A DNA stretch of 64,000 nt from Cyclobacterium sp. SYSU L10401 (GTDB lineage Bacteria > Bacteroidota > Bacteroidia > Cytophagales > Cyclobacteriaceae): assembly GCF_010993705.1 (NCBI RefSeq), contig NZ_WOFO01000007.1, positions 1 through 64,000 on the forward strand. Direction: 5' to 3'. Positions within the stretch are counted from its first letter, which is position 1. Each line of letters begins with the position of its first letter. Below are positions 52,407-62,224 of this stretch, piece by piece. The notes under the pieces were generated by a model that made no database searches, was not told where the DNA came from, and saw nothing but the letters and a program-made list of their open reading frames with translations. Made by a program: the position numbers and the translations under genes.

Positions 52407-53378
52407 TTACCCAAAAGGCAGCTTACTTAAATCCACATTTCCTCCGGATAAAATGATCCCAACTTCCTTGCCCTGAAAAAGGGATTTGTTTTTCAATAAA
52501 ACAGCCAGGGGAACCGCACAACTGGGCTCGATCACTATCTTCATCCTTTCATAAATCAATTTCATGGCTGCAATTATCTCCTCATCATTTGCCGTGAGGA
52601 TATCCGCCACATATTGGGAAATAATTTCAAAATTAATTTCGCCCAAAGAGGTAAGTAAGCCATCGGCAATGGTATCGGGATTTTCCATGGGAATTCTTTT
52701 TCCTGCCTTAAAGGATCTTTTGGCATCGTCAGCACCTTCTGGTTCAGCACCGATCACCGCTGTCTCAGGGGAATAAAACTGACTGGCCAAAGCAGTGCCC
52801 GATAGCAGGCCTCCCCCTCCAACCGGTGCCATCAAGACATCCAAAGACAAACCCTCCTCGAAAATTTCAAAAGCACAGGTGGCCTGACCCTCGATAACGT
52901 CACAATGATTGTACGGGGGAATAAAGATGGCCTGATAACTTTTGACCAATGCTTTCAGGCGATCTTCCCTTGCCTGAAGGCTTGGGGCGCATTCAAAAAT
53001 CTGTCCTCCATATTCTCTTACGGCCTGTTTCTTGATTTCAGGTGCCGTAGAAGGCATGACGATATAAGCAGGAATCCCGGCTTCGGCAGCGGCCCTGGCC
53101 AGGGCCGCTGCATGGTTTCCCGAAGAGTGGGTGGCTACCCCATTTTTACGATCAGTAGCGGATAAATTCAGGACCGCATTAGCTGCCCCCCTGGCTTTAA
53201 AAGCACCCACTTTCTGAAAATTCTCACATTTAAAAAAAACCTGGCATCCCGCCAGTTTGTTTATTGCCGAAGAGCGCAACAAGGGTGTCCAGTGAATCAT
53301 GTGGTCAATTCTGGCCCTGGTTTCTTTTATAGTTTGCTTGTCTATATCTTGCCATTTTCCCATTGACCAAAATTGCAT
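52407..53378 (-). CDS. threonine/serine dehydratase, PLP-dependent (or serine racemase)
   Basis: 323 residues; ATG 53378 or 53363 may start it. PLP lysine in GAFKARGA near 57-64, asparagine/serine loop HSSGNHAAA near 84-92, and the phosphate-binding loop PVGGGGLLSG near 180-189. There is no C-terminal ACT regulatory domain, so it is the catabolic or short form. It deaminates threonine or serine to 2-oxobutyrate or pyruvate; serine racemases share this layout and cannot be told apart. Convergent with the cysteine desulfurase gene (19 bp between stops). Confidence 0.88.
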   Translation of the reverse strand: MQFWSMGKWQDIDKQTIKETRARIDHMIHWTPLLRSSAINKLAGCQVFFKCENFQKVGAFKARGAANAVLNLSATDRKNGVATHSSGNHAAALARAAAEAGIPAYIVMPSTAPEIKKQAVREYGGQIFECAPSLQAREDRLKALVKSYQAIFIPPYNHCDVIEGQATCAFEIFEEGLSLDVLMAPVGGGGLLSGTALASQFYSPETAVIGAEPEGADDAKRSFKAGKRIPMENPDTIADGLLTSLGEINFEIISQYVADILTANDEEIIAAMKLIYERMKIVIEPSCAVPLAVLLKNKSLFQGKEVGIILSGGNVDLSKLPFG

Positions 53379-53520
53379 ATAATTTGAATAACCAACAATA
53401 GCAAGAGGAGATTATGTAATCCGAGCAAAAAGATAGGGCCGGAATATTTTGATTTGACTATAATCCCTATATTGACAATTTATTTTCAACCAGCAAACAG
53501 CTGAATTGTTAAAAGGTAAA

Positions 53521-54195
53521 ATGCACCAAATTACTTCATCCTTTTTCCCTGTCATGGGAGAATGCCTGAATGAATCCAACGCCATGTATATGGACATGAG
53601 TGCCGGAAATATGGCATTGCAGGAAATCGATCTGATGGATAGCCATGCTTTTTCTTCTCATATCCAACGAATTCTGGCAAGTAAACAAAAAAAATACGCC
53701 TTGGGTGGATATGCTGAAAACAGGGCCATATACAGGAGAAGCCAGGTTTTTGCTCAGGCTGATTCCCTTTTCAGAAACATCCACCTGGGGGTGGACATAT
53801 GGTCAGGATCCGGTACCAGCGTTTATTGTCCACTGGAAGGCAGGGTTCATAGTTTTAAAGATAACATGGGTTTTGGAAATTACGGCCCAACCCTTATATT
53901 GGAGCACCAATGGCAGCAAAAGGTTATCTACAGTCTTTACGGCCACCTCAGCAGAAAAGACTTAAAACACCTTAGACCCGGTCAGGTTTTTTTCGGCGGA
54001 GAAAAAATCGGACATTTGGGTGATACGGAAGAAAATGGCCACTGGCCTCCCCATTTACACTTCCAACTGATCCATGATATGCAAAATATGGAAGGAGATT
54101 ACCCTGGTGTGTGTGCGGAAAAAGAAATCGAAAAGTACCTGAACAATTGCCCTGACCCTAACCTATGGCTTGGGCCTCCGGTACTTTCTTTTTAA
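53521..54195 (+). CDS. M23-family peptidase
   Basis: 224 residues from ATG 53521; the in-frame TTG at 53506 is less likely. The LytM/lysostaphin-like domain occupies about 85-195: HLGVDIW supplies the first zinc His and Asp (HxxxD), YGHLS contributes a further His, and PHLHFQL is the HxH motif. It should cleave peptidoglycan cross-bridges or act as a bound activator. No signal peptide or membrane anchor is visible, which is odd for a cell-wall enzyme and raises the question of where it acts. Followed after 19 bp by an M20 amidohydrolase gene and alr. Confidence 0.85.
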   Translation: MHQITSSFFPVMGECLNESNAMYMDMSAGNMALQEIDLMDSHAFSSHIQRILASKQKKYALGGYAENRAIYRRSQVFAQADSLFRNIHLGVDIWSGSGTSVYCPLEGRVHSFKDNMGFGNYGPTLILEHQWQQKVIYSLYGHLSRKDLKHLRPGQVFFGGEKIGHLGDTEENGHWPPHLHFQLIHDMQNMEGDYPGVCAEKEIEKYLNNCPDPNLWLGPPVLSF

Positions 54196-54214
54196 AAATT
54201 AAAATGAATGGTTG

Positions 54215-55351
54215 ATGAAAGATTCTGATATTTTAAAAAAAATAATTGCCTTTAGAAAAAAACTCCATCAGGAACCTGAAATTTCAGGTGGTGAAAAGAA
54301 CACTTCTGCTACCATAAAAGGCTTCCTTCAGGATTTGAAACCGGATGCCCTCATTGAAGATCTTGGTCCATATGGTATTGCTGCAGTTTTCAATGGTACA
54401 CAAAAAGGACCCACCACCCTTCTCAGGGCGGAACTGGATGCACTTCCCATCCCTGAAGAAGGGAAAATTGCTCATAAGAGTATCAATCCCGGGATATCTC
54501 ATACTTGTGGCCATGATGGTCATATGGCCATTGTTTGTGGGGTAGGGATGCACCTGGCCAAAACCCGCCCAAAGAAAGGGCGGGTGGTACTTGTCTTTCA
54601 ACCTTCAGAAGAAACGGGTTTGGGTGCAGCGCAGGTTATTCGCTCTGAAAATTACAAAAAGATCAAACCGGATTATGCTTTTGCCTTGCATAACTTGCCC
54701 GGGTATGAAAAAAATGAAATTGTTTTAAAAAAAGGGGCTTTTACAGCTGCATCTAAAGGCATGACCATACAACTCAAAGGCCGAACCAGTCATGCAGCCC
54801 ATCCTGAGGATGGCCTGAGCCCCGCGGAAGCCATGTGTAAGTTGATCATCGGCCTGCAAAAAATACCTGAGAGCCTACCGGATTTTTCTCTGGTTACCAT
54901 CATTCATGCCCAATTGGGTGAAGTAGCCTTTGGTACTACACCGGGTAATGGCCGGGTAATGGCCACCTTAAGGACCTTTGAAAACGAAGCCATGGCCAGC
55001 CTGACCCATCATGCCGAAAGACTCACCGAACTGATCGTTAAAGAAAGTGGACTTGAACATACCATCAGCTATTGTGAGGAATTTGAAGCCGTGGTCAATG
55101 ACATTGCCCCCTGGGAATTGGTCAATGAAGCAGCAAAGGAATTGCAATTAAAAACGAAACATATCCGGAACCCCTTCCGTTGGTCTGAAGATTTCGGCAA
55201 ATTTTCTAACCTCACCAACAGCCTGCTGTTTGGCATTGGAGCAGGAAAAAAGCAACCCCAATTGCACGAGGGGCATTATGACTTCCCTGATGAAATTATT
55301 CCGGCAGGTATAGCCATCTTTAACAGGGTAATCGAAAAATTAAACCACTAA
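54215..55351 (+). CDS. M20D-family amidohydrolase
   Basis: 378 residues from ATG 54215. Metal and catalytic segments: HTCGHDGHMA near 92-101, FQPSEETGLGA near 126-136, ALHNLPG near 157-163, and the terminal EDFGKF near 325. A dimerisation domain with TSHAAHPEDG is in the middle. M20D enzymes remove acyl or amino groups from N-acyl amino acids and related amides (hippurate hydrolase, IAA-amino-acid hydrolase type). Substrate unknown. It is interesting that a GH3-family amide-forming enzyme and an amide-cleaving M20D enzyme of the auxin-conjugate type occur in the same window, though they are 6 kb apart. Followed by alr after 4 bp. Confidence 0.88.
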   Translation: MKDSDILKKIIAFRKKLHQEPEISGGEKNTSATIKGFLQDLKPDALIEDLGPYGIAAVFNGTQKGPTTLLRAELDALPIPEEGKIAHKSINPGISHTCGHDGHMAIVCGVGMHLAKTRPKKGRVVLVFQPSEETGLGAAQVIRSENYKKIKPDYAFALHNLPGYEKNEIVLKKGAFTAASKGMTIQLKGRTSHAAHPEDGLSPAEAMCKLIIGLQKIPESLPDFSLVTIIHAQLGEVAFGTTPGNGRVMATLRTFENEAMASLTHHAERLTELIVKESGLEHTISYCEEFEAVVNDIAPWELVNEAAKELQLKTKHIRNPFRWSEDFGKFSNLTNSLLFGIGAGKKQPQLHEGHYDFPDEIIPAGIAIFNRVIEKLNH

Positions 55352-55355
55352 CCGC

Positions 55356-56510
55356 ATGGTGCATACCTCCTACATTGAAATCAGCAAAAGTGCCTATAGA
55401 AACAATATCAAATTTATTAAAAGCCAGATCGGATCTCATGTGACCATATCCTCCGTAGTGAAAGGGAATGCTTATGGGCATGGGATAGAAAACGCAGTGA
55501 AAATAGCTGAAGCTGCAGGAATACGGCATTTCAGTACTTTCAGCACCGATGAAGCCATTCGTGTGAAAGATTCGTCTACCAAAGGAAGCGACATCATGAT
55601 CATGGGCATGGTGGAGAACGAAAACATGGCTTATCTAATCGACAATGAGATCAGTTTTTATGTTTTCGAAATGGACCGACTACAGGCTGCCATCCATACC
55701 AGTAAGGTATTGGGAAAGAAAGCTAAAATCCATGTAGAGGTAGAAACCGGGTTTCACAGAACTGGGTTCGAATGGGAAGAACGGACTGTATTGGCTGAAA
55801 CGCTGCTTAAAAATAAGGAGAGTTTACAACTTTGCGGTCTTTGCACCCATTATGCTGGTGCAGAAAGCATTGCCAATTACGTAAGGATACAGGAACAGAT
55901 CAAAACCTATCATGAATTTAAACAATGGTTTCATGAAAAGGGCTTGTATTTTGACAAGTACCATACCGCCTGTTCTGCAGCATCCCTGAGCTATCCGGAG
56001 ACCATCATGGATATGGTCCGGATCGGCATCGCTCAATATGGGTTCTGGCCCAGCCAGGAGACCTATATGCTTAAATTCAAACAGCTGGCCCCAAATATGA
56101 AAAATCCGCTAAAAAGACTGATCAGCTGGAAAAGCCATGTCATGAGTATCAAAAAAGTTAAAATCGGGGATTTTGTTGGTTATGGCAACAGCTACATGGC
56201 TTCCAGAAACATGACCATTGCCCTGGTACCCATAGGGTATTGTCATGGTTTTAGCCGCAACCTGAGCAACTTAGGCAAGGTCCTGATTCAGGGTAAAATT
56301 CTGCCCGTAGTGGGTACGGTTACCATGAATGCCATCTCGGTAGATGCAACAGATTTGAAATCCGTCAAAAAAGGAGATGAGGTGGTCATTATTGGAAGGC
56401 AAAGGAGAAATGAAATTACCGTGGCTTCCTTTGGGGAGTCAGTCCAACAGGTGAATTACGAACTTCTGACCAGGCTTCCACACGATATTCCAAGAAAAAT
56501 TATTTCCTGA
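55356..56510 (+). CDS. alr: alanine racemase
   Basis: 384 residues. The PLP lysine is K36 in SVVKGNAYGHG, at the N-terminal end of the TIM barrel; the second catalytic base is the Tyr in VGYGNSYMA near 269. The C-terminal beta domain contains PIGYCHGF and MNAISVDAT. It makes D-alanine for peptidoglycan. The barrel carries an unusual QYGFWPSQETY region where other family members have IALYG. It starts 4 bp after the M20D gene and is co-expressed with it and the M23 peptidase, giving a cell-wall-flavoured operon. Confidence 0.92.
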   Translation: MVHTSYIEISKSAYRNNIKFIKSQIGSHVTISSVVKGNAYGHGIENAVKIAEAAGIRHFSTFSTDEAIRVKDSSTKGSDIMIMGMVENENMAYLIDNEISFYVFEMDRLQAAIHTSKVLGKKAKIHVEVETGFHRTGFEWEERTVLAETLLKNKESLQLCGLCTHYAGAESIANYVRIQEQIKTYHEFKQWFHEKGLYFDKYHTACSAASLSYPETIMDMVRIGIAQYGFWPSQETYMLKFKQLAPNMKNPLKRLISWKSHVMSIKKVKIGDFVGYGNSYMASRNMTIALVPIGYCHGFSRNLSNLGKVLIQGKILPVVGTVTMNAISVDATDLKSVKKGDEVVIIGRQRRNEITVASFGESVQQVNYELLTRLPHDIPRKIIS

Positions 56511-56587
56511 CCCCTTTTTAGAATGGTATTTGTGGGATCATAGTGAAATTTAGATCTTTTTACATGTTAACCAAAGTCTATATCATT

Positions 56588-56992
56588 ATGAAATACCTTC
56601 AAAAATCTTTCGTATTGTTCTCCATTGTCAGCCTTTTGTTTTCCTGCGGTTCAGAGCCTGTAGAGTTATCTGAACATGATTGGAAGGTGACTAACCTGAC
56701 GGGATCATCAGCTACCAAAGAAAAACTCGGAAACCTATCCCTTATCTTTGAGGAAGGACAGGAAATTGGAGGTTTTGCCGGATGTAATGACTATAGGGGA
56801 GGAGCAACCTATAACAGGGAACAAATCAAATTTTCCACCTTATATGCAGATAATGAATCCTGTGACGACAGCACTTTAGAAAAAAGGTTCCTCTCCAATC
56901 TTGAATCCAGTGTCAGGTATACCTACAGTGCCGGTATATTGATACTTTATGATGAGGAAGGAAATATTCTGGTAGAAATGGAAAAGAGCTAA
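56588..56992 (+). CDS. META-domain lipoprotein
   Basis: 134 residues from ATG 56588; an upstream ATG at 56543 would place 15 residues before the signal and is rejected. Lipobox LLFSC (C20). The rest is a single META domain: HDWKVTNLTG start, LSLIFEEGQEIGGFAGCNDYRGGATY, quoted by its core GFAGCNDYRG near 73, and the end ILILYDEEGNILVEM. META domains occur in HslJ-type heat-shock lipoproteins; function not established. Short gap from alr, may be co-transcribed. Confidence 0.85.
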   Translation: MKYLQKSFVLFSIVSLLFSCGSEPVELSEHDWKVTNLTGSSATKEKLGNLSLIFEEGQEIGGFAGCNDYRGGATYNREQIKFSTLYADNESCDDSTLEKRFLSNLESSVRYTYSAGILILYDEEGNILVEMEKS

Positions 56993-57035
56993 AGCAGCCC
57001 TCAATCTCTGCTTTTAAAGGTATGGGAGGGACCAA

Positions 57036-57914
57036 TTAGCTAAAAATAATTGTCCTGTTTCCCACTACCTTTATTTTTTGTGCCAAGTGGTATTTGATGG
57101 CTTTGGAAAGGACCACCTTCTCCACATCCTGTCCGATCTGCACCAACTCATCTACGGTATTGTGGTGTCGGACCCTGGCGACTTCCTGCTCAATGATGGG
57201 CCCCGCATCAAGCTCCTCCGTAACATAATGGGCAGTGGCACCGATGATTTTCACCCCACGTTTGTAGGCTGCATGGTAAGGTTTGGCCCCCACAAATGCC
57301 GGCAGAAAGGAATGGTGTATATTAATGATCCGATTGGGATAATTTTTAATAAATTCAGCAGACAATATTTGCATGTATCTGGCCAAGACAATAAAGTCAA
57401 CACCATTTTCCTTCAGCAAATGAATCTGCTTTTCTTCCTGCGATGCTTTGTTGGATTTGTCGATGGGAAGATAGATAAAGGGAATTCCGAAAGCCTTTAC
57501 TACAGGTTCCAGATCCGGATGATTTGAAATCACCAAAGGAATGTCTACATCAAACTGCCCTGAGTAATACCTGCTCAGAATATCAAAGAGGCAATGCGAT
57601 AATTTTGAAACAAATAATGCCATTCTGGGTTTGGGGAAGTTGAAAAACAAGGAATAATCCATTCCAAACCGATCTCCCACCTGTCGGCCAAATGCTCCAA
57701 GAATATCATCTTTCCGGATATCAAAGGAATCGAGCTCCCATTCAGCCCGCATAAAAAAATCTCCCAGTTCCTCATCAATGTATTGGTCAATCGCTAAAAT
57801 ATTCCCATTATTCTCATAAAGAAATTGGGAAACTGCGGCAACAATCCCTTTGCTGTCCTTGCATTGAATGATAAGTATGGCGGTATGCATGGTTAATTTT
57901 TTTGCTTCAATCAT
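57036..57914 (-). CDS. purU: formyltetrahydrofolate deformylase
   Basis: 292 residues from ATG 57914 (ATG 57890 would give 284 residues and fits the family better). N-terminal ACT domain (about 10-85; CKDSKGIVAAVSQFL) and C-terminal formyltransferase fold with the catalytic Asn-His-Asp: ARYMQILS, INIHHSFLPAFVGAKPYHAA and GATAHYVTEELDAGPII (given as key segments HHSFLPAF and LDAGPII). It hydrolyses 10-formyl-THF to formate and THF, balancing one-carbon pools for purine synthesis. 24 bp downstream of the SNF2 helicase gene. Confidence 0.93.
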   Translation of the reverse strand: MIEAKKLTMHTAILIIQCKDSKGIVAAVSQFLYENNGNILAIDQYIDEELGDFFMRAEWELDSFDIRKDDILGAFGRQVGDRFGMDYSLFFNFPKPRMALFVSKLSHCLFDILSRYYSGQFDVDIPLVISNHPDLEPVVKAFGIPFIYLPIDKSNKASQEEKQIHLLKENGVDFIVLARYMQILSAEFIKNYPNRIINIHHSFLPAFVGAKPYHAAYKRGVKIIGATAHYVTEELDAGPIIEQEVARVRHHNTVDELVQIGQDVEKVVLSKAIKYHLAQKIKVVGNRTIIFS

Positions 57915-57940
57915 GAAATAAAATATCGGTAATTCGGGGA

Positions 57941-60877
57941 TCAGGCAAGCAAAGCAGAAATATCTTCCTGGCTGAGGCTTTTTATAAAGCTTTCTTCTGT
58001 GCTGATCAGCTCACCTGCCAGTGCCATTTTCCTCTCCTGAAGTGCCATGATTTTTTCCTCTACCGTATTTCTGGTAATAAATTTGTAAATGATAACTTTA
58101 TTTTGCTGCCCAATCCGATGGGCCCTGTCTATGGCCTGAGATTCTACTGCAGGATTCCACCAGGGATCCAAAAGAAAAACGTATTCCGCCTTAGTCAGGT
58201 TAAGGCCTACCCCACCTGCCTTCAAAGAAATAAGAAAAACCTGTATGGAGGGATCTTCCTGAAAAGCAGTAACTTGAGCCTGCCGGTCTTTTGTTGCGCC
58301 ATCCAGGTAGGCAAACGGGATTTGTTCTTCCTGTAGATAGGACTTCACTATGGATAAATGCCGGACAAACTGACTAAAAATCAACACCTTATGCCCCTCA
58401 CTGACGGTAGATTTTATCATATGGGTGATGTCCTCCAGTTTTCCGGAGTCACCAGAATAATGTTCATCAGCCATTTTGGGATGATTGGCCATCTGCCGGA
58501 GCTGCATCAAGCCTTTAAGTAAGGTCAGGGATTTTTGCGACAATCCGGGCATGGACATTTCATTGATGATTTTCTCCCGATAGTAGGTTTTGACTTCCTC
58601 ATAGGCTTGCTCCTGCGCATCTGTCATCGTAGAATATTGAACATTGATTACCTTCTCCGGAAGATCGGTAGCCACCTGGGACTTTAATCTCCTTAAGATA
58701 AAGGGTTTAATCAGCACATTTAATTTCTGAATTTTATCCTTGTCATTTTTCTTTTCAATGGGCAATAAAAATTGCTTCTTAAAAGCCGTCTGACCACCCA
58801 AAAGCCCCCTGTTGATAAAATTCATCTGTGACCAAAGGTCCATTGTCCCATTCTCAACCGGAGTACCTGTCAGGATCAATTTATGCTTGCTCTTCAGTTG
58901 AATAACTGCTTTTGAAATGATACTGTCAGGGTTTTTAATGGCCTGTGACTCATCGAGAATAATGTAATTGAAATAAAACTCCTTCAATACATCGATATCC
59001 AAACGAGTAATGCCATAGGAGGTCAACACCAGGTCAAATTGTCCAAATTGTGAACAATCTTTGATCCTTTGGGTACCTGTATAGATCAAAATTTTAAGCT
59101 TTGGGGTAAACTTCCTGGCCTCTAGCTCCCAGTTATATATCAATGAAGTGGGCATTACCAGCAGGGAAGTGGTTCCTTCAGACCTTTCTTTCTCCATGGC
59201 TAGCAATGCCAGTGTCTGTACGGTCTTACCCAATCCCATATCATCTGCCAGGCAGCCCCCAAAATTGTATTCATTCAAAAACCGCATCCAATTGTATCCG
59301 GCCTTTTGGTAAGGCCGGAGCTTTCCCTTGAAATAATCGGATAATTGGTAATCATCAATAGTGGAAAAATCTTTTAGCTTCTGCAGTCTTTCACTAAGGG
59401 ACAAATGAATTAAATTACCCTTTTCAAGCTCCTGCGCCAGCGCAATGTGGTGCTTTTTTAATTTAAAACTTCCATTATCTGCCTCACTTTCTTCCATAAA
59501 GGAAAAAATCTCTCCATAATTCACAAACCAGGATTTGGGGATAATGGCAATTTCATTGTTTGGAAGCTCAATCTCCGTTTTACCTTTCATCAGTAGCTTT
59601 CTGAATTTCAAAAAAGAAATTTCATGATCTCCGAAGGTTACGGTAGCCTCCACATCGAACCAGTCGATTTTTTCCTTAATATTGACACTGATTTTAGCAG
59701 AACCGATAAAATATTTTTTTCCTTTTTCATTACTGGTTTGCTGTATTTTAACTCCCAGGTCGTCTAAGTCCGGCCGATGGTTGATGATCCAGTCATAAGC
59801 CTCTCTCTTCTTCATGGAGTGCCGTCCATGTTTTACAGGTAGCCCATTATTTTTGAGAAAATCCCCATAAAACCCTTCTTTGGGTAAGTCCCTGACTACC
59901 TTGTAGAAGGTATAATCATCCCCATTTTTTTCCAGCTCCACATTGCTGGGTTTGGCCTGATCTGCACGGAAGGTAAAGTCCCCATAGTTAAACCGAAGGT
60001 CAAAAACCATTTTTTCCTCCTCCTCATCTGCGATTTTCTTTCCAAACATGTCCACGGTGGGATTACCTGGCAAGTCTCCTAAAAAAAGTACAGGCTGTGG
60101 ATTGGACCTTTCTACCTTTATTTCAAAGCCCTTGGCAAAAACATCAAAGGAGGCGACCAATTGGGTTACGAATTTCTTATAATAGGACTCTTCTACTTTT
60201 TTGGGAATTACGATAAATTTTTTATTCAGAAAAGGCATTAATTTTTTACCATCTACATCTTTTTCAAAACTAAAAAGACGAGATTCCACAACCAGCCAGG
60301 CAGGTTGATGGCAAATTAAATAGCTTCCTTTGTATTGCCATTCCAGTTTTTCATTTTGGTACTTCAGGGTGGGGAAATAATGGGTATTTTCCTCATTTCT
60401 ACGAAAATGAAACAAAACTGAGGCCTTTTCCGGCATAACCGAGATCTCTTTCCAGACCGGATTTCCATCATTACCCATTTCAAAAAGCCTTTTGCCTTTG
60501 ATTTTTTCCAGAATGTTAGATCGGGTCAACTCCAGCCTTCCTTCTATAAGTTTCTGGATTTCCTTGTTTGCCTGTGTGGGATTTCCATCATCAAATACCT
60601 TTCTCAAGAATTCCTTAGGCTTGTGATTTTTGGCGTTAAACTTTTTGACAACGGCTTCCTGTTGCATGCTATCCATCAGCCGTATCAATTCAAGATCTGT
60701 TTCATCTATCTTATCCCCAAATTCGCTGGCATTTTGGTAGGAAATATTTTGATAGGCAAATGATAACCTGCCCTTTTCATCCAATTGAACTGCAAATGAT
60801 TCAAAAAGAATCCCCAAAAACTCATGGCTAAACAAGGAATATACGATTTCAAATGGCTTATCAGCAGCTACTTTCAT
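57941..60877 (-). CDS. SNF2-family DEAD/DEAH-box helicase
   Basis: 978 residues. The N-terminal 500 residues are beta-rich and lineage-specific. The SNF2 ATPase follows: motif I DDMGLGKTVQT near 548, motif Ia LLVMPTSLIYNWE, motif II DESQ near 640 (in place of DEAH), motif III TGTPVENG near 665, then the helicase C domain with LIFSQFVRHL, SLKAGGVGLNLT near 890 and QAIDRAHRIGQ near 918. Bacterial members (RapA/HepA-like) translocate on double-stranded DNA, remodelling polymerase or other complexes. No SWIM zinc finger is seen at the N terminus. ATG at 60877; upstream of purU. Confidence 0.93.
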   Translation of the reverse strand: MKVAADKPFEIVYSLFSHEFLGILFESFAVQLDEKGRLSFAYQNISYQNASEFGDKIDETDLELIRLMDSMQQEAVVKKFNAKNHKPKEFLRKVFDDGNPTQANKEIQKLIEGRLELTRSNILEKIKGKRLFEMGNDGNPVWKEISVMPEKASVLFHFRRNEENTHYFPTLKYQNEKLEWQYKGSYLICHQPAWLVVESRLFSFEKDVDGKKLMPFLNKKFIVIPKKVEESYYKKFVTQLVASFDVFAKGFEIKVERSNPQPVLFLGDLPGNPTVDMFGKKIADEEEEKMVFDLRFNYGDFTFRADQAKPSNVELEKNGDDYTFYKVVRDLPKEGFYGDFLKNNGLPVKHGRHSMKKREAYDWIINHRPDLDDLGVKIQQTSNEKGKKYFIGSAKISVNIKEKIDWFDVEATVTFGDHEISFLKFRKLLMKGKTEIELPNNEIAIIPKSWFVNYGEIFSFMEESEADNGSFKLKKHHIALAQELEKGNLIHLSLSERLQKLKDFSTIDDYQLSDYFKGKLRPYQKAGYNWMRFLNEYNFGGCLADDMGLGKTVQTLALLAMEKERSEGTTSLLVMPTSLIYNWELEARKFTPKLKILIYTGTQRIKDCSQFGQFDLVLTSYGITRLDIDVLKEFYFNYIILDESQAIKNPDSIISKAVIQLKSKHKLILTGTPVENGTMDLWSQMNFINRGLLGGQTAFKKQFLLPIEKKNDKDKIQKLNVLIKPFILRRLKSQVATDLPEKVINVQYSTMTDAQEQAYEEVKTYYREKIINEMSMPGLSQKSLTLLKGLMQLRQMANHPKMADEHYSGDSGKLEDITHMIKSTVSEGHKVLIFSQFVRHLSIVKSYLQEEQIPFAYLDGATKDRQAQVTAFQEDPSIQVFLISLKAGGVGLNLTKAEYVFLLDPWWNPAVESQAIDRAHRIGQQNKVIIYKFITRNTVEEKIMALQERKMALAGELISTEESFIKSLSQEDISALLA

Positions 60878-60987
60878 TTACACATTTTTTGAACAAAGTC
60901 GAACTTATTGGTTGCTGTTTTTGAAATTGGCAGTTTGCAAATTACGGAAATATTTAAAAAAAATAAATAAATCCTACACTTATTCCG

Positions 60988-62211
60988 CTACAAATGCATG
61001 GTAGTTTTAACCCTTGAAGCAATCAAAGCTGGTCTGTAAGAGGCCATCAGGGTGATAACTACCACACTGAGACTGGTATAAAAAAAATCGGTCCATCTCA
61101 TCTTCACAGGATAAGCGTCTACAATGGAGGAAGTAACGCCCAATGAAACCAGACCATAATTATCCTGTACCCAACAGATCACAAAACCAAGTAATAGTCC
61201 CATCAAAGCCCCGGAAAAAGCAATGATTGCCCCCTCTTTCAAATAAATGGATCTGATAAAATTCCTAGTTCCCCCCATGGCCATTAACACCGCAATATCT
61301 TTCTTCTTTTCAATGGCCAGCATACTCAATGAAAAAAAGATATTAAAGGAGGCAACTGCCAAAATGAACGTAAGCGTCAAAAAAACAAATAATTTCTCCA
61401 GCCTTATGGTCATCAACAGGCTGGCATGCTGCTCATTGCTATCATTGACTATAAAATCCTTCCCCAGATGTTCCCGAAGGCTGGTCTTAACCTTTTCAAT
61501 GGAATACCCATCTGCCACTTTTATCTCCAGGGCTGACCTCCTGTTTCCATATTCTAAAAGGTCTGCAGCAAAATCCAGAGGAACGATCAGGTATTCATCG
61601 TCATACTGCTTTTCTATACTAAAAATACCTGCTGGTCGAATGACACTCCTATTATACATGCTACTGGGGTCAATGCTTCCGGCTCTCGGCTCCCTTGGAT
61701 AAAAAACCTGCATGAGTTCAAAATCATCATCCAAATCCAATAACAAAAAATAAGAGAGCCCCCGGCCCAGAATGGCCTGCGGTCTTCCGTCCTCGCCCAA
61801 ACTCATCGTTCCTGAAAAATACCCTTTTTCGAAACGATTTTGCAATAGAAAATTTTCAGAAACCCCCTTCAGGGTGGCTACAACCTGATGCTCCCCGTAC
61901 CTCACAAGGGCATTATCTTCAATGACTTCTGTCAAAATCTCTACACCTTCCACACTGCTTATTGCCGATAAAAAATCATCTTCTACTTCAAATGATTTCC
62001 CCATAAGCGGCATGACTTTTAGGTCGGCATCAAATGAAGCATATAAGCCTTTAATGAGCCCTTCAAGTCCGTTAAACACAGACAAAACTACCACCAAGGC
62101 CATGGTACCCACCGCCACACCGATCATAGAAATCCTGGATAGGACGGTAATGAAGTTCTTCTTCTCCTTACTTCTGAAGTACCGGGCCGCTATAAAATAT
62201 GAAAGGTTCAA
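60988..62211 (-). CDS. FtsX-like permease (LolC/LolE family)
   Basis: 407 residues with TTG start at 62211 (stop codon just upstream, no ATG). Four membrane helices: one near 25-47 and three near 270-295, 320-345 and 375-395, with a large periplasmic domain (about 50-260) in between, the MacB/LolC topology. The start YFIAARYFRSKEKKNFITVLSRIS, quoted as RYFRSKEKKNF, is the family signature. It probably works with a LolD-type ATPase encoded elsewhere in lipoprotein release to the outer membrane. 14 bp after the rbfA stop, so they share a transcript. Confidence 0.9.
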   Translation of the reverse strand: MNLSYFIAARYFRSKEKKNFITVLSRISMIGVAVGTMALVVVLSVFNGLEGLIKGLYASFDADLKVMPLMGKSFEVEDDFLSAISSVEGVEILTEVIEDNALVRYGEHQVVATLKGVSENFLLQNRFEKGYFSGTMSLGEDGRPQAILGRGLSYFLLLDLDDDFELMQVFYPREPRAGSIDPSSMYNRSVIRPAGIFSIEKQYDDEYLIVPLDFAADLLEYGNRRSALEIKVADGYSIEKVKTSLREHLGKDFIVNDSNEQHASLLMTIRLEKLFVFLTLTFILAVASFNIFFSLSMLAIEKKKDIAVLMAMGGTRNFIRSIYLKEGAIIAFSGALMGLLLGFVICWVQDNYGLVSLGVTSSIVDAYPVKMRWTDFFYTSLSVVVITLMASYRPALIASRVKTTMHL

Positions 62212-62224
62212 AGATTTACTTCAG

